Shown here: positions 1 to 7,546 of the stretch, in pieces
How positions within the stretch are numbered: position 1 is the first letter of the stretch
Layout of the letters: the number at the start of each line of letters is the position of its first letter
Assembly: GCA_029009515.1 (NCBI GenBank)
Contig: JAQXJZ010000090.1
Span: forward strand, 1 to 39,334
Direction: 5' to 3'
DNA from: a bacterium
GTDB lineage: Bacteria; Bacillota; Clostridia; Christensenellales; Aristaeellaceae
DNA: 39,334 nt
Translations under genes and position numbers: made by a program
Notes under the pieces: generated by a model
Told to the model about the DNA's origin: nothing
What the model saw: the letters and a program-made list of their open reading frames with translations, nothing else
Databases searched by the model: none

Positions 1-735
1 GATTCGCCCTTCTTCACGGTTTATGACAGCTACAACCGCATGATGCAGAAGATGGAGGGCTACATCGAAAACGACCTGAAACAGCAGGTGCTGGTCAGCC
101 GGGCCAATCTCAAGCAGCTGCAGGCGCAGATCAGCCCGCACTTCATGTACAACAGCTATTACGTGCTTTACCGCATGCTCAAAAAGGGCGATCTGGAAAG
201 CAGCCAGAAGCTGGCGGAGCATCTGGGGCAGTTCTACCATTACATCACCCGTAATGCCGACGATGAAAAGCGCCTGGAGGAGGAAGTGGCGCACGCGCGC
301 AACTACGCCGCCATCCAGCAGTTCCGCTTCCGCAGCGCGCTGGAGGTGGACATTCAGGAGCCGGACGCCGTCATCGCCCGTTCCTATGTGCCGCGCCTCA
401 TCCTCCAGCCGGTGCTGGAAAACGCTTTCAAATATGCCTACGAGAGCGAAAACACCAGCGGAAGCATGCAGCTTCGCGTAAGCTACGCCGTGCGCGACTC
501 GCACGATTTTGACATCCTTGTGGAAAACAGCGGCTCTGTAAGCGATGAAACGCTGGAATCCATCCGCACACGTTTGGACAGCCATGATGAAAAGATGGAA
601 ACCACAGCGCTTGTCAACATCCACCGGCGGCTGCAGATTTACTTTGGCCAGAACAGCCGGCTGGAGGTGGAAAGGTCTGAACTGGGCGGACTGATGGTGC
701 GCATGCGCATCGAGGATCATGGGGAGGAATACTGA
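1..735 (+). CDS. Sensor histidine kinase, YesM type (5' truncated by window edge)
   Basis: C-terminal part of a membrane sensor kinase of the YesM/LytS-like group (His_kinase PF06580 plus HATPase_c). The frame is open from base 1, so the sensor and membrane segments lie upstream of the window. Visible are the phospho-acceptor motif QISPHFMYNSY (His codon at 139-141) and the ATP-binding N-box region LILQPVLENAFKYAYE (around 390-440). It should phosphorylate the response regulator that starts one base after its stop codon. By context it senses a sugar or fructoside for the transport genes that follow, which is inference. The family assignment is firm, the signal is unknown. Confidence 0.9.
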   Translation, partial: DSPFFTVYDSYNRMMQKMEGYIENDLKQQVLVSRANLKQLQAQISPHFMYNSYYVLYRMLKKGDLESSQKLAEHLGQFYHYITRNADDEKRLEEEVAHARNYAAIQQFRFRSALEVDIQEPDAVIARSYVPRLILQPVLENAFKYAYESENTSGSMQLRVSYAVRDSHDFDILVENSGSVSDETLESIRTRLDSHDEKMETTALVNIHRRLQIYFGQNSRLEVERSELGGLMVRMRIEDHGEEY

Positions 736-736
736 G

Positions 737-2347
737 ATGTCTGAGTATAAACGCGAAGTGCGGATCATCATTGTGGATGACGAGCCCATCAGCGCCGATT
801 TCATGAGCGATCTGGTGCGGGATGAATTTGAATCGACCGGGCTTGTCCACCTCCGCACAGCCTACAACGCCGCAACGGTGCTGCGCATGGTGGAAGAGGA
901 ACCCTGCGACGTGCTGGTGTGCGATATCCAGATGCCCGGCATGAACGGCCTTGCGCTGGCCGCCGAGCTGCGCAAGGCTCATCCGCAGATGTGCATCATC
1001 TTCCTGACCGGCTATGATGATTTCCAGTATACCTACGAGGCCTTCAAGCAGAATGCAGCGCACTATCTGCTCAAAACCGAGGGCGATGAGGTGATCCTGG
1101 GCGCCATCCGCCAGGCCATCGAGCAGCTTTTGTCCCAGCGCAGGATTTCCGCACGCATTCATGAAGCGGAGGAGCGCTATCTGCAATTGCTGCCTGCGCA
1201 CCGCCGTCAGCTGCTCATGCAGCGCCTGCTGGGCATGGGCGGAGACGATGAAGAAAGCCTGTTTGCCGAAAAGCTGTACCTGATGGTGGGCCGCGCGGCT
1301 GACCCACGCGGCGCCAAGCTGCCCACGCGCAGCAGTCTGGTGGCGCTCTCCGCCGTGGAACGCACCATGGAGGACGCGCTGGGCGACAAGCTGGCCTGGG
1401 CGGAGGGCTTTGCGCTGGACAGCGATCTGGTGTGGTGCTTTGCCATGCGCGAAGAACAGCCCTATGCTGATATCTTCTTCCAGTTGGCCCGCAAGGCGCG
1501 CGCCCAGCTGGAGGATGAGCTGGGCATCACCATGTTCATGGTGGTGGCCGAGGAGGAAACCACCATCGACCAGCTGGCCAAGAAATACACGAGCATCTGC
1601 AGCATGCTTTCACGCGAAATCCAGTACGGCGCCACGGGCGTGGCCATCCGCCGTCCGCCCAGGACGCAGGCGGTGGATCAGCAGACGCTGCAAAAGCGCC
1701 TGCACCTGCGCCGTCAGGCAGAACTGTGCATGAGGGACGTGAAGGAGGGCGCGTTTGACGGCCTGCAAAGGCAGATCCAGCCGGTGCTGGCGTATTGCCG
1801 CGAGCATCTGCCCAAGCACGAACCTGTGGCGCTGGAGATGATGGCCGCGCTGACAGCAAGCCTGCTGACCTATATCAACGAAAACGCCCTTTCTGCTTCG
1901 GTGGAGCCGGGAGGATATTTCTCGCCGCTGGAGAGCATCAACTGGATCGAACGCACCGTGGAACGCCTGGCGCACGAGAGCGCCGAGCAGGTGAACGACG
2001 CGTCCAAGTCCATTGTGGCGCATGTGCTGGAGTACATCCGCCAGCACATCAGCGAGGAGATCAGCATGACGCGCCTGACCGAGCACACCGGCTACTCGTC
2101 CGGTTACCTGTCGCGCGTGTTCAAGCAGGAGCAGAATGTGAGCATTCACGAATACGTGACCATGTCGCGCATGAACCTGGCCAGGGAGCTTTTGTGCAAC
2201 ACCAACCTGCGCATCTACGAGATTGCCGCCAGCTGCGGCTATGACAATACAACTTACTTCATCCGCGTGTTCAAAAACAACACCGGCATGACGCCTCAGG
2301 AGTACAAAAACGAGGTCGCTCAAAGAGGCCGGCGGGGGAACAAGTGA
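737..2347 (+). CDS. Response regulator with AraC-type DNA-binding domain, YesN type
   Basis: Cytoplasmic response regulator of 536 residues. The N-terminal receiver domain has the acidic pocket VDDE (residues 13-16) and phospho-acceptor Asp63 in the motif CDIQMPGMNG. A long, poorly conserved middle follows. The C-terminal 100 residues are a double helix-turn-helix AraC domain (GYSSGYLSRVFKQEQ and CGYDNTTYFIRVFKNNTGMTPQEYK). The ATG at 737 is chosen over the one at 719 because GGGGAGGA (721-728) lies eight bases before it. It forms a pair with the kinase one base upstream and probably activates the sugar transport genes downstream. The paired layout with LplB/YtcP/YtcQ-type genes is typical of carbohydrate loci in Clostridia and Paenibacillus. 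Confidence 0.93.
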   Translation: MSEYKREVRIIIVDDEPISADFMSDLVRDEFESTGLVHLRTAYNAATVLRMVEEEPCDVLVCDIQMPGMNGLALAAELRKAHPQMCIIFLTGYDDFQYTYEAFKQNAAHYLLKTEGDEVILGAIRQAIEQLLSQRRISARIHEAEERYLQLLPAHRRQLLMQRLLGMGGDDEESLFAEKLYLMVGRAADPRGAKLPTRSSLVALSAVERTMEDALGDKLAWAEGFALDSDLVWCFAMREEQPYADIFFQLARKARAQLEDELGITMFMVVAEEETTIDQLAKKYTSICSMLSREIQYGATGVAIRRPPRTQAVDQQTLQKRLHLRRQAELCMRDVKEGAFDGLQRQIQPVLAYCREHLPKHEPVALEMMAALTASLLTYINENALSASVEPGGYFSPLESINWIERTVERLAHESAEQVNDASKSIVAHVLEYIRQHISEEISMTRLTEHTGYSSGYLSRVFKQEQNVSIHEYVTMSRMNLARELLCNTNLRIYEIAASCGYDNTTYFIRVFKNNTGMTPQEYKNEVAQRGRRGNK

Positions 2348-2350
2348 CAA

Positions 2351-2388
2351 AACGAGCCTGCAGAGCATGGCCTGCAGGCTCGTTTTTT
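2351..2388 (+). terminator. Rho-independent terminator after the two-component genes
   Basis: Perfect 13-bp inverted repeat (2351-2363 with 2372-2384), loop of eight, followed by a run of T. It separates the regulator genes from the transport operon. Confidence 0.9.
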
Positions 2389-2455
2389 ATGCAAAAATAT
2401 TCAAAAATGAACCCCGGAAGGTGACAAAAGGGAGATAAATGTCATGATCTTTAGA

Positions 2456-2484
2456 TTTACGCACCGGATGCGGCAATGTACAAT
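2456..2484 (+). promoter_or_regulatory. Candidate sigma-A promoter of the sugar transport operon
   Basis: TTTACG (2456-2461), 17-bp spacer, TACAAT (2479-2484). The predicted start near 2490 gives a very short leader just before the ribosome binding site AGGAGGGAG (2496-2504). The -10 lies inside the palindrome at 2476-2492. Confidence 0.5.
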
Positions 2485-2492
2485 TTGTACAT
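2476..2492. promoter_or_regulatory. 17-bp perfect palindrome, candidate operator
   Basis: ATGTACAATTTGTACAT: 8-bp arms around a central T, overlapping the -10 of the transport operon. The position suits a repressor site. The odd centre does not match the CG centre usual for LacI-family operators. The binding protein is unknown. Confidence 0.5.
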
Positions 2493-2508
2493 GATAGGAG
2501 GGAGATAC

Positions 2509-3438
2509 ATGTCGACTGCAGTTGCCAAGAAGAAAAAGATGTCTTTCGGCAAAAGACTGAAAAGAGAATTCCCGTTCCACCTGATGCTCCTGCCCGGCCT
2601 CATCCTCACGTTTGTATTCAAGTACATTCCCATGGGCGGCCTGTGCATCGCTTTCCAGGATTATTCTCCTGTGTACGGCCTGTTTGATCAGTACTGGGTT
2701 GGCCTGGATAACTTCCGCTACGTGTTTTCCATGTCCACCTTCCCGCGCGTGATCTACAACACCATGTTCATTGCCATCCTGAAGATCATCGCCGGCATCA
2801 TCGTTCCCGTTTCCTTTGCTCTGCTGCTCAACGAGGTGCGTCAAACCACCTACAAGCGCACGCTGCAGACCATTGTGTACCTGCCGCACTTCATTTCCTG
2901 GGTTGCGCTGGCCGGTATCTTCCTGGACGTGCTGAGCATGGATGGCGTCATCAACATGGCGCTGACCAAGCTGGGCATGGATCCTGTGTACTTCCTCGGT
3001 GATGAAAAGGTGTTCCCGTACACCATGGTCGTCACCGACGTGTGGAAGACCTTTGGCTGGAACACCATCGTTTACCTCGCCGCCATCACCGGTGTTGATC
3101 CGTCTTTGTATGAGGCGGCTTATCTGGACGGCGCGGGCCGCGTGCGCCAGACCATTCACGTCACCATCCCCACCATCATGCCCATCGTGATGCTCATGAC
3201 CATCCTGTCCATCGGTAATGTGTTGCGCGCGGGTTTTGACCAGATCTTCAACCTGTATTCTCCGCTGGTCTACTCCACTGGCGATATCATCGATACCTTC
3301 GTGTACCGCATGGGTATTCTCAGCGCTCAGTTCGGTCCTGCTACGGCTGTGGGTCTGTTCCAGTCTCTGGTTTCCTTCGTGCTGATCATGGGCGGCTACT
3401 GGCTGGCTGACAAGGTCGCCGGATACCGCGTGTTCTGA
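2509..3438 (+). CDS. ABC sugar transporter permease, LplB/UgpA type
   Basis: First inner-membrane permease of a binding-protein-dependent sugar importer (BPD_transp_1 family), 309 residues. Several hydrophobic segments are visible (residues about 25-50, 85-115, 125-150, 180-210, 225-250 and 275-300). The EAA loop that contacts the ATPase reads YEAAYLDGAGRVRQTIHVTIP. The start at 2509 is chosen over the ATG at 2476 because AGGAGGGAG sits at the right distance and the earlier ATG lies within the predicted promoter. It pairs with the permease 17 bases downstream and the binding protein after it. No ATPase gene is present in the locus. The substrate is inferred from the adjoining GH32 and GH13_4 enzymes to be sucrose or a short fructan. 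Confidence 0.93.
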   Translation: MSTAVAKKKKMSFGKRLKREFPFHLMLLPGLILTFVFKYIPMGGLCIAFQDYSPVYGLFDQYWVGLDNFRYVFSMSTFPRVIYNTMFIAILKIIAGIIVPVSFALLLNEVRQTTYKRTLQTIVYLPHFISWVALAGIFLDVLSMDGVINMALTKLGMDPVYFLGDEKVFPYTMVVTDVWKTFGWNTIVYLAAITGVDPSLYEAAYLDGAGRVRQTIHVTIPTIMPIVMLMTILSIGNVLRAGFDQIFNLYSPLVYSTGDIIDTFVYRMGILSAQFGPATAVGLFQSLVSFVLIMGGYWLADKVAGYRVF

Positions 3439-3455
3439 TGTAGGAGGAAAAGACG

Positions 3456-4343
3456 ATGAAACAAACCAAAGCACAGAAAATCTTCTGCATCTTCAATGTC
3501 ATTTTCCTGGGCATCGTAGCGCTGATCTGCCTGCTGCCGATGATCAACATCATCGCGCTGTCCTTCTCCTCGCGCAACATGGTCAACGCCGGCGCCGTTA
3601 CCTTCTGGCCCAAGGGCTTCACCCTGCGCTCCTACCAGTACATGATCGAGTCCAGCGGCATCTTCGCTGCCGCCTGGATCACCGTCAAGCGCGTCTTCTT
3701 CGGTCTGATCATCAACCTGGCCATGACCATTCTGGTGGCCTATCCGCTGTCCAAGGAAAAGCAGGATTTCCAGAGCCGCACCTTCTATGTTGGCTTCTTC
3801 CTGTTCGCCATGGTCTTCAACGGCGGTCTGATCCCCACCTTCCTGGTCATCAACCAGCTGGGTCTGATCGACACCATCTGGGCGCTCATCCTGCCCAACG
3901 CTGTCACCATGTACTACGTGCTGCTGATGCTCAACTTCTTCCGCGGCATTCCCAAGGGCATTGAAGAGGCTGCCATCGTGGACGGCGCTGGCTGGTTCAC
4001 CACGCTGGTGCGCATCTACCTGCCCCTGTCCCTGCCGTCTCTGGCTACGATCACCCTGTTCATCATCGTGGGCCACTGGAACGAGTGGTTCGACGGCATG
4101 ATCTACAACAACAAGACTTACAACTACCCGCTGATGACCTTCCTGCAGTTCCAGATCATCAACTTCAAGACTTCCGACCTGCGCCCCGAGCAGCTCATGG
4201 CTGACCCCACCCTGGCTGAGCTCAACGGCCGCGCCATCAAGTCCGCCGCCATCGTGCTGTGCACGGTGCCCATCCTGATGTTCTACCCGTTCCTGCAGAA
4301 GTACTTCGTTACCGGTATTGTCATGGGTAGTGTTAAGGGTTGA
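3456..4343 (+). CDS. ABC sugar transporter permease, LplC/YtcP type
   Basis: Second permease of the importer, 295 residues, carbohydrate uptake CUT1-like family. The EAA loop reads IEEAAIVDGAGWFTTLVRIYLPLSLP. Membrane segments lie near residues 12-35, 75-95, 108-130, 140-160, 185-205 and 262-282. An AGGAGG ribosome binding site precedes the ATG, and the gene follows the first permease by 17 bases, so the two are co-transcribed. It heterodimerises with that permease and needs an external ATPase, probably an MsmX-type shared subunit coded elsewhere. Confidence 0.93.
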   Translation: MKQTKAQKIFCIFNVIFLGIVALICLLPMINIIALSFSSRNMVNAGAVTFWPKGFTLRSYQYMIESSGIFAAAWITVKRVFFGLIINLAMTILVAYPLSKEKQDFQSRTFYVGFFLFAMVFNGGLIPTFLVINQLGLIDTIWALILPNAVTMYYVLLMLNFFRGIPKGIEEAAIVDGAGWFTTLVRIYLPLSLPSLATITLFIIVGHWNEWFDGMIYNNKTYNYPLMTFLQFQIINFKTSDLRPEQLMADPTLAELNGRAIKSAAIVLCTVPILMFYPFLQKYFVTGIVMGSVKG

Positions 4344-4350
4344 TGGAAAT

Positions 4351-4363
4351 CGCCTGTAAGGCG
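4351..4363 (+). other. Small intercistronic hairpin
   Basis: CGCCT-gta-AGGCG between the second permease and the binding-protein gene. It may help uncouple expression of the binding protein. The stem is only 5 bp. Confidence 0.3.
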
Positions 4364-4394
4364 TGACCATAAAATTTAAAGGAGGTTCCCCACT

Positions 4395-6041
4395 ATGAAG
4401 AAGCTGGTATCCCTTCTCCTGGCACTGTGCGTGCTGTTCTCCATGGGCGCCGCTCTGGCGATCGAAGACGGCCGTATGCCCGAAATGACCAAGGCTAGCA
4501 TCATGTTCAAGCAGGGCGTCGTTCGCTACATCGAAGGCGACAGCCTGTATGACAACTGCTACATCAATGGCTATCGCGATCTGATGAACATCGATCTCGA
4601 GTACGCCGTTCTGGCTGATGGCGATGAGTATGCTCAGAAGCTGACCATGGCGATCGCTTCCAACAGCCTGCCCGACATCCTCTACCTGCCTGTTAAGGAA
4701 TACACCCAGCTGGCCAAGGCTGGCAAGCTGTGGGACCTGACCGCCACCATCGATGAGTACGCCAACGAGATCACCCTGAAGAACTTCGCTTCTGACGGCG
4801 GCGTGATGCTCGAGGCTGCCAAGATCGACGGCGTGCAGTACGGCATTCCCGTTGGCTGCTTCCGCAACTGCCCCTCTCAGTTCCTGTGGATCCGCAAGGA
4901 CTGGCTGGACAAGGTTGGCATGACCGCTCCCGAATCCTTTGAAGACGTCGTGGAAATCGCCCGCGCCTTCGCCACCCAGGATCCCGATGGCAATGGCCAG
5001 AACGATACCTGGGGCCTGGCTCTGAACAAGACCATGGCTGAAAACTCTGCTTACGGCACCGCTGAGGGCGTGCTGAATGCTTTCGGCGGCTCCCTGCTGC
5101 GTCAGGCCTGGGTTGCCGATGAGAACGGCTACATCACCTACAAGGGCGTGAGCGAAGGCACCCGCAAGGGTCTGGAAGCTCTGGCTGCCATGTTCGCCGA
5201 GGGCCTGATCAACACCGAGTTCGGCGTCTCCGACTCCGACACCATCGGTGAGGCTGTGGCTGCTGGTCAGTGCGGTATGTTCTACGGCACCGAAGGCGTG
5301 TCCTGGAACTACGGCCGTGACGCCATGGTTAACTTCGACGGCTGCGAGTGGATCGTTGTGAACGCTCCCAAGGCCGGCGGCGGAATCGCCAGCCCCGTGT
5401 GCTACATGACCTATGAGTACGTGTACGCTGTCAACAAGGACTACGCTCATCCCGAAGTCCTGCTGCACCTGATCAACTTCTTCAACAACCGCATCAACAG
5501 CCCCGAGGCTACCGAAGAGACTCTGGCTGAGTGGGGCGTTGATCCCGTGACCGGCATCAACAAGTGCGCTTATGCCTACGGCATCGTCGATCCCTACGGC
5601 GACAAGTCCATCGGCTACAACGCCACCATCCGTCAGGCCCTGGAAGGCAAGCTGGATCCCTCCGAGCTCATGCCCGAAGCCTACCGTTACTACATGCCCA
5701 TCCAGCGCTACATCGACGAGGGCTACGCTGCCAACGGCGGCTACAACCCCGACGATCTGACCGCTTGGCAGTACTACATGATCCACAGCCACGAAGGCTC
5801 CTGGACCCGTTATGCTGAGCTGGCTGACAACGGCCTGATCACCATGGCTTCCTACTACGATGATCCCACCGAAACCATGATCCGCAAGTGGTCCGCTCTG
5901 CAGGCTCTGCAGGAGGAAACCTACACCAAGATCATCGCTGGCAGCGAAAAGATCGAAGCTTTCGACGCTTTCGTTGAGCAGTGGAACAAGCTGGGCGGCG
6001 AGAAGATCACCGAAGAAGTGAACGAGAAGTTCGGCAAGTAA
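4395..6041 (+). CDS. Extracellular solute-binding protein, LplA/YtcQ type
   Basis: Sugar-binding protein of the ABC importer, 548 residues, family SBP_bac_1 in its long YtcQ form. The N-terminus is a signal peptide (KK, then a hydrophobic stretch to about residue 22, ending AALA). The only cysteine (residue 12, context LLALC) does not fit a lipobox because Leu precedes it and it is too close to the N-terminus. The protein therefore looks cleaved by signal peptidase I or retained by its leader, unlike most Firmicute binding proteins. The ribosome binding site AAAGGAGG is strong. Codon use (many GCT, AAG, ATC and AAC) suggests high expression compared with neighbours. A hairpin at 6079-6106 follows it. 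Confidence 0.92.
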   Translation: MKKLVSLLLALCVLFSMGAALAIEDGRMPEMTKASIMFKQGVVRYIEGDSLYDNCYINGYRDLMNIDLEYAVLADGDEYAQKLTMAIASNSLPDILYLPVKEYTQLAKAGKLWDLTATIDEYANEITLKNFASDGGVMLEAAKIDGVQYGIPVGCFRNCPSQFLWIRKDWLDKVGMTAPESFEDVVEIARAFATQDPDGNGQNDTWGLALNKTMAENSAYGTAEGVLNAFGGSLLRQAWVADENGYITYKGVSEGTRKGLEALAAMFAEGLINTEFGVSDSDTIGEAVAAGQCGMFYGTEGVSWNYGRDAMVNFDGCEWIVVNAPKAGGGIASPVCYMTYEYVYAVNKDYAHPEVLLHLINFFNNRINSPEATEETLAEWGVDPVTGINKCAYAYGIVDPYGDKSIGYNATIRQALEGKLDPSELMPEAYRYYMPIQRYIDEGYAANGGYNPDDLTAWQYYMIHSHEGSWTRYAELADNGLITMASYYDDPTETMIRKWSALQALQEETYTKIIAGSEKIEAFDAFVEQWNKLGGEKITEEVNEKFGK

Positions 6042-6078
6042 TTCGATTCCATATACCCATTGAATGGATCCGGAATCG

Positions 6079-6106
6079 GGCGGCACATCCATCTGGGTGT
6101 GCCGCC
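6079..6106 (+). terminator. Intercistronic hairpin, probable attenuator or 3' end stabiliser
   Basis: 9-bp perfect stem GGCGGCACA/TGTGCCGCC with a 10-base loop but no real T run. It lies between the binding-protein gene and the first hydrolase. It is likely to stabilise the 3' end or give partial termination, keeping binding-protein mRNA above hydrolase mRNA. Confidence 0.5.
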
Positions 6107-6139
6107 TCTTGTATTCTATGAGAAAGGATGGCATACTTT

Positions 6140-7531
6140 ATGAAGCTGTTCTATCATCCCGAAGACGGCCGCATGGGCGACATCATTCCCTATTACGAGG
6201 ACGGCGTGTTCAAGCCCTTCTTCCTGGGCAACGGCTGGAGCTGCGTATCCACCAAGGATCATCTGCATTTCTATGACATGTTCTCTACCGGCATTCACGG
6301 CGGCACGGGTTCCATCGTGAAGGTGGACGGCCTGTACCACATGTTCTACTGCAAGTTCACCTTTGAGCCCTATATGCGCCAGTACGCCTGCCACGCCACC
6401 AGCGAGGACTTCCGTACCTGGACCGAGCACCCGGAAGATACCTTCATGCCCGACGGCGTCATCTACGAGATGAGCGACTGGCGCGATCCTCACGTCATCT
6501 GGAACGAAGAGGAGCAGTGCTGGTGGATGATCCTGTGCGCGCAGGCCCGCGGCCGCACCATGCGCAAGGGCTGCGTGGGTCTGTGCAAGTCCACTGACCT
6601 CAAGCACTGGGATTACTGCGAGCCCCTGTATGCCCCCACCACCAACCAGAGCGGCCACGAGTGCCCGGATATCTTCAAGTGGGGCGACTGGTGGTACCTG
6701 ACCTATTCCGTCTACACCGACCGCTTCGAAACCCTCTACCGCATGAGCAAGAGCCCCAACGGCCCCTGGATCACCCCCAAGGTGGATACCTTCGACACCC
6801 GCTGCTTCTATGCCGCCAAGCACGGCACCGATGGCAACGAGCACTTCATGTACGGCTGGAATCCGCAGCGTGAAAAGAACATGTGGAAGTTCAACCCGCA
6901 GGAGTACAAGGGCAAGGACTACAACACCTGGGATTGGGGCGGCACCATGATCGTGCACAAGCTCATCCAGGAAGCCGACGGCACCCTGAGCGTGACCGTG
7001 CCTACCGCCGTGGACAACGCTTTCTCCCACAGCGAGCCCCTGCGCATGGAGCCCCTGACCGGCGACTGGAAGCTGACCGGGGACAGCGCCTCCATCGACA
7101 CGCCCTACGGCTACTCCAGCCTGATGTTCAACAAGGTGCCTCAGTGCTGCAAGCTGGAAATGGACGTGAGCTTTGACAAGGTTCCGCGCGAATTTGGCGT
7201 GGCGCTGCAGATTGATGCGGACTTCGCCATGGGCTACTACCTCAACTTTGAGCCCAACCGCGGCCGCGTGCAGTACAAGACCGGCCTGCGCATGTACGAG
7301 GACGGCGGCAAGATGTTCCCCTACGAAGTGGAGCAGGAGCGCCCCATGGAGTGGGAAGCCGGCAAGAAGTACAAGGTTCGCGTCTTTGTGCAGGATACCA
7401 TTCTGCTGCTGTATGTGAATGACAAGATCGCCCTTGGCACCCGCATGTTCGACCGCAGCAACTTCCACTTTGGTCTGTTTGCGTCCGATGGCGACGCCAA
7501 GTTTGAAAACATCCGTCTGATGACGGAATAA
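6140..7531 (+). CDS. GH32-like glycoside hydrolase with non-canonical nucleophile motif
   Basis: Five-bladed propeller enzyme of clan GH-J, related to GH32, 463 residues, no signal peptide. The acid motifs are in the expected order: Asp14 in GRMGDIIPYY (place of the usual NDPNG nucleophile), Asp116 in DWRDPH (transition-state stabiliser) and Glu174 in HECPD (acid/base). Residues about 320-463 form a C-terminal beta-sandwich-like part. The ATG at 6140 is preferred to that at 6128 because GGATGG lies eight bases upstream, whereas the earlier start has no spacing. It sits between the importer and a canonical GH32 gene and probably cleaves an imported fructoside. The exact substrate cannot be read from sequence. 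Confidence 0.8.
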   Translation: MKLFYHPEDGRMGDIIPYYEDGVFKPFFLGNGWSCVSTKDHLHFYDMFSTGIHGGTGSIVKVDGLYHMFYCKFTFEPYMRQYACHATSEDFRTWTEHPEDTFMPDGVIYEMSDWRDPHVIWNEEEQCWWMILCAQARGRTMRKGCVGLCKSTDLKHWDYCEPLYAPTTNQSGHECPDIFKWGDWWYLTYSVYTDRFETLYRMSKSPNGPWITPKVDTFDTRCFYAAKHGTDGNEHFMYGWNPQREKNMWKFNPQEYKGKDYNTWDWGGTMIVHKLIQEADGTLSVTVPTAVDNAFSHSEPLRMEPLTGDWKLTGDSASIDTPYGYSSLMFNKVPQCCKLEMDVSFDKVPREFGVALQIDADFAMGYYLNFEPNRGRVQYKTGLRMYEDGGKMFPYEVEQERPMEWEAGKKYKVRVFVQDTILLLYVNDKIALGTRMFDRSNFHFGLFASDGDAKFENIRLMTE

Positions 7532-7546
7532 CGGAGGGACAAACGA

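Noticed and set aside
2476-2508. Earlier start codon for the first permease
   Set aside because: It lies on the palindrome and predicted -10; AGGAGGGAG fits only the ATG at 2509.
3396-6134. 912-codon open frame on the minus strand opposite the permease and binding-protein genes
   Set aside because: Rich in His, Gln, Gly and Val without any domain; it mirrors the codon bias of the plus-strand genes, which have clear families.
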